Origin: Myxococcus landrumus
Lineage (GTDB): Bacteria > Myxococcota > Myxococcia > Myxococcales > Myxococcaceae
Length of the DNA: 64,000 nucleotides
Direction: 5' to 3'
NCBI RefSeq assembly: GCF_017301635.1
Contig: NZ_CP071091.1
Location: forward strand, 1,741,001 to 1,805,000
Positions within the stretch are counted from its first letter, which is position 1. Each line of letters opens with the position of its first letter. Made by a program: the position numbers and the translations under genes. Of this stretch, positions 17,892 to 26,220 are shown piece by piece. The notes beneath the pieces were generated by a model. That model saw only the letters and a list, made by a program, of their open reading frames with translations. It was not told where the DNA came from and ran no database searches.

Positions 17892-17922
17892 TGACACGTC
17901 AGCGGCCGCGAGTGACGTGTCA
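17892..17922. promoter_or_regulatory. Second paired TGACNNGTCA palindrome site
   Basis: TGACACGTCA (17892-17901) and TGACGTGTCA (17913-17922), centres 21 bases apart. With one more base on each side they make an 11-base-arm inverted repeat, CTGACACGTCA...TGACGTGTCAG. About 125-155 bases upstream of the frameshifted secreted gene, so it probably controls that gene together with the site at 17128-17157. The 227 bases between the broken gene and the LysR gene hold nothing else evident. Confidence 0.6.
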
Positions 17923-17995
17923 GTCCCGATTCCGGTCGCGGCACGTGGCCTTTCCCCCTGTGGAAACCCCTCAGTGGGAGTCCGCCACGGCGGAC

Positions 17996-18895
17996 TCAGC
18001 GGCGCCTGCGTCGAGGGGCGCGATGGGGTGGCGGCATCGGCTCGACCAGCGTCGCCAAGGCATCCACGAAGTGCCGGACCTTGGGTGGGAGGTTCACCCT
18101 GCTCGGGTAGACGACATGGATGGCCCGCATCATCGCGGGCCGGGAGTCCCAGAGGATTCTCAGCCGGCCATCGCGGACGGCGTCCTGACAGAGAAGTGCT
18201 GGGACGCGTGCGATGCCCACCCCCGAGGTGGCCGCCTCACATGCCAGCTCCAGGTCATTCACCGTCAGGACTGGGTCGACGCGGGTCTTCACGCCCTCGA
18301 CCTCCCAGGTCTCGAACGCACTGAAGCCGATGCAGCGCGCGGTGCGCAGCTCCCGGGCGCTCGGCGTGCCGTGCTTCGCCAGGAAGCGAGGACTCGCGAC
18401 GTAGTGGACCGCGCTCTCCCCCAGCTTCCGCGCCACGAGGGACGAATCATCGAGCGGACCGATGTGAATCGCGACATCCAGCCCTTCCTCGATGAGGTCG
18501 ACGCGTCGATCCGCCAGCACCAGCTCCACGCGCACGCTCGGATGGCGCGTGAGGTACGTCGAAATCACCGAGGTCAGATACCGCCGGCCATAGAACACCG
18601 GAGATGAGACGCGCAGCAGGCCCGTCGGCTCCACCTGCCGCTGTTGGACTTCGCTGTTCGCCGCGTCGATCTGCTCGGCGATGGCCGCGCAGCGCTCGTA
18701 GTACGTCGCGCCAGCGCCCGTGACACGCAGGCGCCGGGTCGTCCGCTCGAGCAGCCGGACTCCGAGCTGCTCTTCCAGGTTGCGGATGCGCTCGCTGACC
18801 GTCTGCTTGGTGATGCCGAGCCGCTGCGCGGCCCGGGTGAAGCTCTCCTCACGAACGACCGTGACGAAGAGGAGCATGTCGGAGGGTGAGACCAT
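17996..18895 (-). CDS. LysR-family transcription regulator
   Basis: 299 residues from ATG 18895. The upstream codons that extend the frame are Gly/Arg-rich and were rejected because the protein starts naturally with 'MVSPSDMLLFVTVVREESF'. HTH about 5-62 ('SFTRAAQRLGITKQTVSERI'), substrate domain from about 90, Arg-rich tail. Divergent from the GST gene at 18999; a candidate operator lies in the 103-base intergenic region. Family members sense small molecules; likely regulates the GST gene. Confidence 0.92.
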   Translation of the reverse strand: MVSPSDMLLFVTVVREESFTRAAQRLGITKQTVSERIRNLEEQLGVRLLERTTRRLRVTGAGATYYERCAAIAEQIDAANSEVQQRQVEPTGLLRVSSPVFYGRRYLTSVISTYLTRHPSVRVELVLADRRVDLIEEGLDVAIHIGPLDDSSLVARKLGESAVHYVASPRFLAKHGTPSARELRTARCIGFSAFETWEVEGVKTRVDPVLTVNDLELACEAATSGVGIARVPALLCQDAVRDGRLRILWDSRPAMMRAIHVVYPSRVNLPPKVRHFVDALATLVEPMPPPHRAPRRRRR

Positions 18896-18913
18896 GACCG
18901 TCAAGCCTAGCCT

Positions 18914-18943
18914 GACAATCCGTTCGCTGGTGGGAGCATTGTC
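18914..18943. promoter_or_regulatory. Candidate LysR operator between LysR and GST genes
   Basis: GACAAT (18914-18919) and ATTGTC (18938-18943) are inverted copies; with neighbouring bases CTGACAATCC and its partner GCATTGTCGG match in eight of ten positions. Located in the shared promoter region of divergent lysR and GST genes, as expected for a LysR binding site. Not tested. Confidence 0.45.
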
Positions 18944-18998
18944 GGAACGTGCCCGGCGCAGCATGGTGCCCACACCTGCAACCCCAGGAGTGCCACCC

Positions 18999-19580
18999 AT
19001 GAAGCTCTACTTCGCCCCCAGGACCCGAGCGACCCGCGCCCGCTGGCTGCTGGAGGAACTCGAGGTCCCCTACGAACTGGTCACCCTCGACCTCGCCCGC
19101 CAGGAGAACACCCCCCCCGAATACCTGTCGGTGCATCCTCTCGGCGAGGTCCCCGCCCTGGTCGACGGGAACCTCACGCTGCTCGACTCCCTGTCCATCT
19201 GCCTTCATCTCGCGGACCGGTTTCCGGAGAAGCACCTCGCGCCGCCACCCGGTTCTTCGGACCGGGGCCTCTACTACCAGGGGCTGGTCTTCGCCGAGAC
19301 GCGCCTGGAGCCCGAGGTGATGGCGATCTACGAAAACGCGCAGCGGGCTTCCGACGCGAACACCCGGCGCCACCTCGCCGTGGTGCTCGACACCCTCGAC
19401 GCGGCCCTGGGGACTCGCGACGTCCTCGTGGGAGGGACGTTCACCGCCGCCGATGTGGTGACAGCCTCCCTCCTCCACCTGGCGAACACGCTGAAGCTGC
19501 TCGACGGACATCCCCGGCTGGTGGCCTATGTCCGGCGGCACACGCAGCGCCCCGCGGTGAGGCGGGCCGTCTCGGGGTGA
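18999..19580 (+). CDS. Glutathione S-transferase-like protein
   Basis: 193 residues. Start at 18999 has GGAG nine bases upstream. N-terminal thioredoxin-fold half (1-80) with the typical 'MKLYFAPRTRATRARWLLEE', 'VHPLGEVPALVDG' (cis-Pro) and 'LLDSLSICLHLADRF' (the usual glutathione-binding Ser). Helical C-terminal half from about 90 ('FTAADVVTASLL'). A cytosolic GST; the electrophile or other substrate is unknown. Divergent LysR suggests induction by its substrate. Confidence 0.9.
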   Translation: MKLYFAPRTRATRARWLLEELEVPYELVTLDLARQENTPPEYLSVHPLGEVPALVDGNLTLLDSLSICLHLADRFPEKHLAPPPGSSDRGLYYQGLVFAETRLEPEVMAIYENAQRASDANTRRHLAVVLDTLDAALGTRDVLVGGTFTAADVVTASLLHLANTLKLLDGHPRLVAYVRRHTQRPAVRRAVSG

Positions 19581-19624
19581 GTCGACTTCCGCGCCCGAGC
19601 CCACGCGGCGAGGGATTCAGCGAT

Positions 19625-20365
19625 TCACCTTGGAGCCTCGGAGCCTCGGGCTTCGAAGACAGAGCCCATGAGGCCCTGGGTGAAGACCTTCGAGGGCGGC
19701 AAGCCGAACATGCTCCGAAACAACCGTGAGAAGTGGGCCGAGTCGTAGAAGCCCGCGGTGTGTGCGACCTCGGTGAGGCTTCGGCCCCTGAGTGCGAGCG
19801 TGGTGGCCCCCAGCATCCGGTGCCAGGCGCGATAGGCCCCCATCGGCACGCCGACCTGCTCCCGGAACCGATGCTCGACGAGCGACGTGGAGACCCCCTC
19901 CCGCTGCGCCAACGTCCCCGCATCGGCGGGCACCTCATCGGAGGTGGACAACAGCGACGCGACCCGCGCGATGCGCGCGTCGACGGCCAGCGGAGAGGGG
20001 CCCAGGTTCAGCGCGTTCTGGAAGAGCTCGGTCCAGGGCTCGGGATGCCGCGCGGACAGGGCCTCACCGACCGCCGTGCGCAACACGGTGGCATCCACCT
20101 GACGACGCAGGCCCACGCCGGGCTCCAGGAACAGCACGGCCATCCGTCCGCCATGAAAGTCGAGTGCATGCCATTGCCAGCCGCGCACGAAGGCGGCTTC
20201 GTGTTGTTCGACGCGACCCTCACCGTCGATGAGGTCGAACCCGTCGTCGAGCCCCACGAGCACGGCGTTGGCGGCGAACCGATGTCTGGGCAGCTCGTGG
20301 AAGCGGCCGACGTACAGCGCTCGTCCCCCGCCCAGCAACAAGTGGCTCTGCATGTGCAGAATCAT
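19625..20365 (-). CDS. AraC-family transcription regulator
   Basis: 246 residues; start 20365 or ATG 20353. N-terminal ligand-binding half about 1-140, then a two-HTH AraC domain about 145-240 ('VSTSLVEHRFREQVGVPMGA', 'SLTEVAHTAGFYDSAHFSRL'). Convergent with the GST gene (44-base gap), divergent from the acyl-CoA synthetase gene at 20471, which is the most likely target. Effector unknown. Confidence 0.9.
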   Translation of the reverse strand: MILHMQSHLLLGGGRALYVGRFHELPRHRFAANAVLVGLDDGFDLIDGEGRVEQHEAAFVRGWQWHALDFHGGRMAVLFLEPGVGLRRQVDATVLRTAVGEALSARHPEPWTELFQNALNLGPSPLAVDARIARVASLLSTSDEVPADAGTLAQREGVSTSLVEHRFREQVGVPMGAYRAWHRMLGATTLALRGRSLTEVAHTAGFYDSAHFSRLFRSMFGLPPSKVFTQGLMGSVFEARGSEAPR

Positions 20366-20470
20366 ACAAGCGTGGATGGAGGCGCCGCACCTAGCTTGGT
20401 GCGTTGAGCCCTACCGCTCCCCTGTCCCCACCCCGTCCCGATGACTCCGCATTCGACCAGAGGAGGCCTC

Positions 20471-22318
20471 ATGGCCGATGAACACGCGTCTCTTTCCCAC
20501 ATGATTCTGGACCGGGTGCGGACGTCGCCGCAACGCGTCGCATTCCGTGTGCGACGAGGCGATGCCTACGTCGACATCTCCTGGTCGGAGGTGTCACCGC
20601 GAATCGAAGCCATCGCCGCCGGGCTGTTGAGCGCCGGGCCCGTGGACGATGGCGCATGTATCACCATCGTCGGCAACACCTCGATGGCCTCTTGTCTCGT
20701 CGACTTCGCCGCCCTGACGGTCGGACTCAAGACCGTCCCCGTCTACGCGAGCCTGCTTCCCGAGGAAGTCGGCTACATGCACATGGACACCGCCGCGCAG
20801 ATCATCGTCGTGGACGACGGCAGCCAGCTCGACAAGGTGCGGGCCTTCCGCGCGGGCTTCACCTTCTTCGAGCGGACCTACTCCCCCGCCGACAACACGG
20901 CCCGGGCGAAGGTGGTGGTCATCCACCCGGCGGGCCTCGCCCCCGCGGACGACTGGGAGAGCCTGGAGGCCCTCGAGGCCCGAGGGCGCGCCCGACACGC
21001 GGCGCTGGAGGAAGAGATGCGCCGGCGCGTCTCCCTGCTTCGACGCGAGCACGTGGCGACGTACACCTATACCTCGGGCACGACTGGAGCCCCGAAGGCG
21101 GTGATTCAGACCCACGACAACATGCTGGCGATGCTCGAGGACGTCGCCGAGGCGGGGATGATGGACGAGCAGGTGCGCGAGCACGGCTTGTTCCTCTTCC
21201 TCCCCGCAGCGCACTCCTTCGGGCGGATGGTGGAGTTCTCGGGTCCGTTCTTCGGGGCGCCCCTGGTCATGTCATCGGTGCCCACGCTGGCGGCGGACCT
21301 CGCCGTGGGTCGCCCGGGGTTCTTCCCCGCGGCCCCCCGGGTCTTCGAGAAGATGATGGCGAAGGTCACAAGCGCCATCGAGAACGAGCGGGGGCTGCGC
21401 CGACGGCTCGTGGAATGGGCCCTCGGCGTGGGGCGCCAGGTCGCGACCCGAGGCATCGAGGGAAAGTCGCTGCCCCTGTGGCTGGCGGCCCAGCGCGGCC
21501 TGGCCGACCGGCTCGTGCTGGCGAAGCTGCGCTCGCGCCTGGGATTGGACCAGGCCTCCGTCCTCCTCTCCGGCGCCGCTCCGCTTCGCGTCGATGTCCA
21601 GATGTTCTTCCTCTCCCTGGGGCTCACGGTCCTGGAAGCCTATGGACTGACGGAGACGTGCCCCGGCTTGACCATCAACCGCAGGGAGGATGTGCGCCCG
21701 GGGACGGTGGGCATTCCGTTCAAGCGCTGCGTGCTCAAGGTGGGGGCGGATGGAGAGCTCCTCGCGCGGGGGCCGAACATCTCCCGGGGGTACTTGAATC
21801 GCCCGGATGCCACGGCGGATTCCTACGATGAGGAGGGGTGGTTCCGGACGGGAGACCTCGGCTCCATCGACGCGGACGGGTTCGTCCGAATCACCGGGCG
21901 GAAGAAGGAGCTGCTCAAGACGAGCGGCGGGAAGTACATCGCGCCGCTGAAGATTGAAGCCCAGCTCAAGCAACACCCGCTCATCCAGGAGGCGGTCGTC
22001 ATCGGTGAGGGGCGGAACTACTGCACGGCCCTGTTCGCGCTCGACACGGAGATCCTCGCCGAGGTGGCGCGGCGCGAGGGGATTCCCGCGGACCCGGCGC
22101 ACCCGCGCATCGACAAGGTCTTGAAGTCCCTGGTCGCGGAGACGAACTCCGGCCTGGCCTCCTTCGAGAGCATCAAGACGTTCCGAGTCTCCCCCGGCCC
22201 CTTCACCGTGGATGGCGGCGAGCTCACGGCGTCGCTGAAGGTCAAGCGCCACGCCGTCGTCCGGAAGCACGCGGCGCTGATTGAGTCGATGTACGGAGCC
22301 GCGGACGCAGCCCACTAA
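20471..22318 (+). CDS. Long-chain acyl-CoA synthetase (AMP-forming)
   Basis: 615 residues, usual FACS length. ATG 20471 preceded by AGGAGG four bases away. P-loop 'YTYTSGTTGAPKAV' (about 200), adenine motif 'LEAYGLTET' (about 395), the A8 region 'GWFRTGDLG' and catalytic Lys region 'GRKKELLKTSGGKY' (about 480-495). Activates fatty acids to acyl-CoA through an acyl-adenylate; substrate chain length cannot be told. Divergent AraC gene upstream, likely its regulator. Two hairpins follow in the convergent gap. Confidence 0.92.
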   Translation: MADEHASLSHMILDRVRTSPQRVAFRVRRGDAYVDISWSEVSPRIEAIAAGLLSAGPVDDGACITIVGNTSMASCLVDFAALTVGLKTVPVYASLLPEEVGYMHMDTAAQIIVVDDGSQLDKVRAFRAGFTFFERTYSPADNTARAKVVVIHPAGLAPADDWESLEALEARGRARHAALEEEMRRRVSLLRREHVATYTYTSGTTGAPKAVIQTHDNMLAMLEDVAEAGMMDEQVREHGLFLFLPAAHSFGRMVEFSGPFFGAPLVMSSVPTLAADLAVGRPGFFPAAPRVFEKMMAKVTSAIENERGLRRRLVEWALGVGRQVATRGIEGKSLPLWLAAQRGLADRLVLAKLRSRLGLDQASVLLSGAAPLRVDVQMFFLSLGLTVLEAYGLTETCPGLTINRREDVRPGTVGIPFKRCVLKVGADGELLARGPNISRGYLNRPDATADSYDEEGWFRTGDLGSIDADGFVRITGRKKELLKTSGGKYIAPLKIEAQLKQHPLIQEAVVIGEGRNYCTALFALDTEILAEVARREGIPADPAHPRIDKVLKSLVAETNSGLASFESIKTFRVSPGPFTVDGGELTASLKVKRHAVVRKHAALIESMYGAADAAH

Positions 22319-22325
22319 GGGCTGT

Positions 22326-22427
22326 CCCTGGTGAGCAGCCAGGGAGTTGTCGCGTGAGCGGGTTCAGTTGACGGCCCGCATCTTCCGCACCTCCCTGCCG
22401 GCCCCGCACGACACCGGAACCGGCAGG
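22326..22427. terminator. Two hairpins in convergent intergenic gap
   Basis: CCCTGG (22326-22331) pairs with CCAGGG (22339-22344), and CCTGCCGG (22394-22401) pairs with CCGGCAGG (22420-22427). They lie between the acyl-CoA synthetase stop and the end of the convergent SBBP-repeat gene, so one may serve each direction. Neither has a clean T-run. Confidence 0.5.
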
Positions 22428-22466
22428 ACGGTGGACGCCCTCCGAATAGACTTCAGGTGCAGGTTC

Positions 22467-25259
22467 CTATTCGACCAGAACCTCCACGTTATCCAGCCCC
22501 CAGACCCTGGAACCCGTCCCCGTCAGGCCCCATCCGGAGAAGTCGATCCGGATGGTCGGCGTGTTCGAGTTCGCCTTGAGCTTCATCCGATAGATGGAAT
22601 CACCATAGGGATGGCCCAGGGTGTTGTTTGCCTCGGAGCCGGTTCGAGCGGGATTGTACCCCCCACTTGGGAAGGACTGAGAATAGCTCCCATTGGAGAA
22701 CGTGGCCGACAGCACGGATTGGCCATTGATCGCCATTCCCCAACCATCCCGACTCCCTCCTCCCGTGGGGGACCCCTCCCCTTGCCAGGCCCCCAGGAGG
22801 AGCAAATCGAAGCTCACCGTCACAGAGGTATGCGCTGGGAGCTGCCCCACGAACAAGGATACCGATTGGGGTCCGAACGTCCCAAGGAAGGTCCGACCTC
22901 CCTGCGGCGTCGTACTCACGGAAGTCGAACTCCATCCGGACCCCACTCCATTCTGGAAGTTGGCGAAGTAGGCCCGATATCCAGCGGGCTTCGGCAGCGG
23001 AGCAGTCCCCCCATTCAATGCACGGACCTGACCCTCGAGCCTGGCGGAGGCCGTCGCGAAAACACTGTTCTGCGTCAGCGCGACATCCAGGATGCAATTC
23101 TCAAGAAACGGCTCCCCCTGAATACCCGCGAGCGAACACGTCGTCCTGGCACTGTCTCGCTGAGCCGCCGGGAGTCCTCCGGCGAATACAGGCTCCGCCG
23201 GGAAGTTCCTGTCCGTGAAGTACTCCGTCGACTCACCGGGCCCATAGTGGAACAAAGACTCCTGCGCGGTGATTCGCCAACTCGACGCCAGGTTCTGAGC
23301 CCCCGTGTAGAGGTTCGCGAAGGTCAGCGGCGAGGCAAAGGGGAGACCATTTCGCGGAGCGACATCATCCTCGATATTGCCATTGAAGTTCCCGAGCAAG
23401 CCGCGAACTGTTCCTCGACGCAAGCTCGGCAACGCGAAGGTGGCATCCAGGTAGGTCCCATTGAGGGTGACAATCAGCCTGTCCTCACCCGGATAATAGA
23501 GAATGTAGGAGTTGTCTCCATCGCGGAGAATACGTCCCCCTCCCAGCAAGGCAATCCGTTCGTCCGGAGCCAGCGCCACGAGGAGCCCATCGACCCGGAG
23601 CTCTCCCCCATTCGGGCCGAGATAAACGCCCACGCGGTTCTCCCCCAGCCGGGTGGCCACCGCGGTCATCACGCTCACCACCGTGCTGGTGCCCCACGGA
23701 CGCAGCCGAGCCTGGGCCGTGAGTGGAACCCCCGACGTGCTCTCAACGAGGGTGAACTCCCCGACGCCCTGAAAGTCATAGGCACGTCCATCGAAGGTCA
23801 CCAGGTGGGGATCGCCCCAACCATAGCTGATGCCACACTTGAGCCCCGGATGCGTCGGGTTCACCGTGCAGCCATCCGCGTACTTGAGCAGAACGTAATC
23901 CTCCCCTCCCTGGTTCACAGTTGCCGGACTACTGAAACCTCCCTGCGTGTACCCTGTGATGTAGACACCATCACGAACGTCCGCGGCCACGCCCTGTCCA
24001 CTGTCTTCCTGCGCGCTGGGGTCGATGGTGTTGACGGACCCCAACTGATGCACGGACTTCGGAGGAGCCCTCACGTTGCTCGCGGCGTACTTGAGCAGGA
24101 AGAAGTTCGCGGTGGAGTCTTGGACGCTGGTATCCAGGTCCGTATTCGTCCGCCCGGTCACGTACACATTCGCGCCCCCGTCTGACGCGATGGCCAGAGC
24201 GAGGTCGTTTCCCTTGGTGCCAAACTGGTGCGACCACTTCTTGATGCCGTCGTTGGTGAAGTTGACGATGATGGAGTCAAAGCCCCCCACGTGTGTATTT
24301 CCATCGAAGGCGGCTCCCGTGTAGCCCACGACGTAGACATCCACCACTCCGTCGATTCGGCGAGAAGTCGCCACACCGAAGACGGCCTCGGCGGTCGTGG
24401 TCCCCATCTGCTGTATCCAGAGTCTGGCTCCCCCTGGAGAAAAACCCGCCGCAAACAGGTCGGTCAGTCCAGCATTCGCACCACTCAATCCACTCGAGGT
24501 CTGTCCCGCCACGTAGACCCTGCCCGTGGCATCCGTCGCGATCCCCTTGGCAAGGTCATCCCCGGGACCGCCGAATTGCCGAATCCACAGTTCGTCCCCT
24601 CCCGAACTGTATTTCGCAATGAAGTAGTCGGCCCCGCCTTCGTTCTTCGTCGCGCCCGACCGAGGGAGAAGTCCATTCGTATGGCCCGCGACGTAGACAG
24701 CCCCAGCCGGGTCCGTAGCCACGGCGAACGCCTGGTCGGATGCACTCGTGCCGAACTGTCGAACCCAGACAATATCTCCGTTGTCAGGGCGGACCTTGAG
24801 CAGGAAGACGTCGCTATCCCCTTGATTGGCTCCGCCCCAACTTCCGCGGGTATGGCCCGCGATGTAGATCTCTGGCGCGCCACGGACCACGTCGTAGGTC
24901 GCAATCGCCGTGGCATTGTCCGCGGCAGGCGTCCCATGCTGCCTGACCCAGACAATGTCCTTGTTCAAGTCCGGTCCCGTCATCTCCCGCAGATGCTTGG
25001 CGGCAATCACATCCACGGACCCTTCAGAGTTGTTATCCCTGAACCGACCCGCGGAGTGCCCCGTCGAATACACTCCTTCGAGTGTCGTCGCGACGGCCAT
25101 TCCACGTTCAGACTCTGGAGTTCCGAGATGATGGATCCGCGCCAACTTCCCACTCACGGCCGACGGGACCGCCTCCTGATTCGCCTGAAGCGCCGGCGCA
25201 TCTTTCGCACCGGCTCCAAGACTGACCACCCAGAACAACAACGCGATCTGCGCACGCAT
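22467..25259 (-). CDS. Secreted SBBP-repeat protein with von Willebrand D-like domain
   Basis: 930 residues, signal peptide about 1-19 ('ALLFWVVSLGAGA'). Residues about 40-490 are repeats of the SBBP type ('GDDLAKGIATDATGRVYVAG', 'VWVRQFGT', 'DIVWVRQHGT'), predicted to form a beta-propeller. At about 515-700 is a vWD-like domain: start 'YGWGDPHLVTFDGRAYDFQG' and end 'RGLLGNFNGNIEDD', as in vWF D domains. The remaining 220 residues are a Gly/Ser-rich beta domain ending 'GSRVWGLDNVEVLVE'. Probably exported surface or matrix protein. SBBP and vWD modules are common in myxobacterial exoproteins. Function unknown. Confidence 0.9.
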   Translation of the reverse strand: MRAQIALLFWVVSLGAGAKDAPALQANQEAVPSAVSGKLARIHHLGTPESERGMAVATTLEGVYSTGHSAGRFRDNNSEGSVDVIAAKHLREMTGPDLNKDIVWVRQHGTPAADNATAIATYDVVRGAPEIYIAGHTRGSWGGANQGDSDVFLLKVRPDNGDIVWVRQFGTSASDQAFAVATDPAGAVYVAGHTNGLLPRSGATKNEGGADYFIAKYSSGGDELWIRQFGGPGDDLAKGIATDATGRVYVAGQTSSGLSGANAGLTDLFAAGFSPGGARLWIQQMGTTTAEAVFGVATSRRIDGVVDVYVVGYTGAAFDGNTHVGGFDSIIVNFTNDGIKKWSHQFGTKGNDLALAIASDGGANVYVTGRTNTDLDTSVQDSTANFFLLKYAASNVRAPPKSVHQLGSVNTIDPSAQEDSGQGVAADVRDGVYITGYTQGGFSSPATVNQGGEDYVLLKYADGCTVNPTHPGLKCGISYGWGDPHLVTFDGRAYDFQGVGEFTLVESTSGVPLTAQARLRPWGTSTVVSVMTAVATRLGENRVGVYLGPNGGELRVDGLLVALAPDERIALLGGGRILRDGDNSYILYYPGEDRLIVTLNGTYLDATFALPSLRRGTVRGLLGNFNGNIEDDVAPRNGLPFASPLTFANLYTGAQNLASSWRITAQESLFHYGPGESTEYFTDRNFPAEPVFAGGLPAAQRDSARTTCSLAGIQGEPFLENCILDVALTQNSVFATASARLEGQVRALNGGTAPLPKPAGYRAYFANFQNGVGSGWSSTSVSTTPQGGRTFLGTFGPQSVSLFVGQLPAHTSVTVSFDLLLLGAWQGEGSPTGGGSRDGWGMAINGQSVLSATFSNGSYSQSFPSGGYNPARTGSEANNTLGHPYGDSIYRMKLKANSNTPTIRIDFSGWGLTGTGSRVWGLDNVEVLVE

Positions 25260-25737
25260 GGAACCCCCGAGCAGTTCAACGTCTCTCTTCTACACAGCGT
25301 GTGCGAGCGAAGAACCACCGAGCGGCCGCCATCCTTCTGCAACCCAAAATACAATAGCAACGACGAAATCAATGCCACACGAGACGCCCCTGACACCACA
25401 TCTGCCACCTCATCAAGAGGTTCCGGATTCAGAAGCGTGCGGGGCTGCTCTCTTCCAGCGCGTGTGGACAGCGGAGGGGAGTGATCTTGTAGAGGGAACC
25501 CCTTAACCCAGGATGGGGGCCGCCGAAGCAGCCGAGTCGCTTGGCTTGTGCCCCGGCCCCTGCTCCCCGCGCCCCCGCGCTTCCAGATCGGGCCCATGCC
25601 TCCACCCAGCCCGCCGTCCAATCTCATCAGGGCGTCAGCGCCTTCGGCACTCCGGCGGCGGCATCCACGCAGGCCGCTGCGGCCCCTGCCCCGCGTTGGC
25701 CCCAAATGCCTCCGGCCGGCTCACGCCTCCCCTCAAC
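25260..25737. other. 478-base region without a clear gene
   Basis: The left part (25260 to about 25450) is the less GC-rich upstream region of the SBBP gene and should hold its promoter; GGGGG sits just before that start at 25259. The right part (about 25510-25737) is open in several frames, one encoding Ala/Pro-rich sequence ('APAPAPRAPALPDRAHAS', 'TPAAASTQAAAAPAPRWPQ') one base out of frame with the ORF that begins at 25738. No tRNA, terminator or repeat was seen. Confidence 0.5.
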
Positions 25738-26061
25738 ATGGACAAGGCTTCCTGCCTCGCCCATGGCATGTCCGTGGATCATGTGATGGGCGCCCTCCAG
25801 AAAGGCCATCTCGGCTCCGCCTACCTTCGAGAGGAACCTGGCGGCACCTATTCGCGGGCGGCGGACAAGAACGGCGGTGGCGCGCTGGGGGTCTACACGC
25901 GCGCCGTGGGAACGGACCAGGCCACCTGGCCCGCGCAGGGCTACGGTGTGGGGAGCAATGACAGCAAGGTGCAGCCCGTGGTCTTCACCCAAGGGATGGC
26001 TTCGCTGCTCACCACGCTGAAGGAGGCGAACATCGCGGATATCAACGGACGCGTCCGCTGA
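25738..26061 (+). CDS. Hypothetical protein, start uncertain, possibly truncated or frameshifted
   Basis: 107 residues from ATG 25738. Composition and third-position G/C fit coding sequence; features include 'YSRAADKNGGGALGVYTRAV' and 'LTTLKEANIADINGRV'. No family recognised and no Shine-Dalgarno before the ATG. The same frame stays open from an ATG at 25513, but the amino acids there are Arg/Pro/Cys-rich and unlikely. A coding-like Ala/Pro-rich stretch ends just upstream in the next frame, suggesting an indel at about 25730 in a longer protein, or the remnant of a larger gene. Low confidence in boundaries. Confidence 0.45.
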   Translation: MDKASCLAHGMSVDHVMGALQKGHLGSAYLREEPGGTYSRAADKNGGGALGVYTRAVGTDQATWPAQGYGVGSNDSKVQPVVFTQGMASLLTTLKEANIADINGRVR

Positions 26062-26220
26062 CACTCGCGCCTCCCATCACAGACACCTCACGCGCCCCGG
26101 CGCTCACGCTGTTCGATGGACAGGCGCACGGGGACAGCCCGCGAGATGTGGGCCGAGGAATGCGACCGGGTGCTCCCGCATGCACAGGAGCCCCGGGACG
26201 CCCATCCGCGAGTGCGGACG

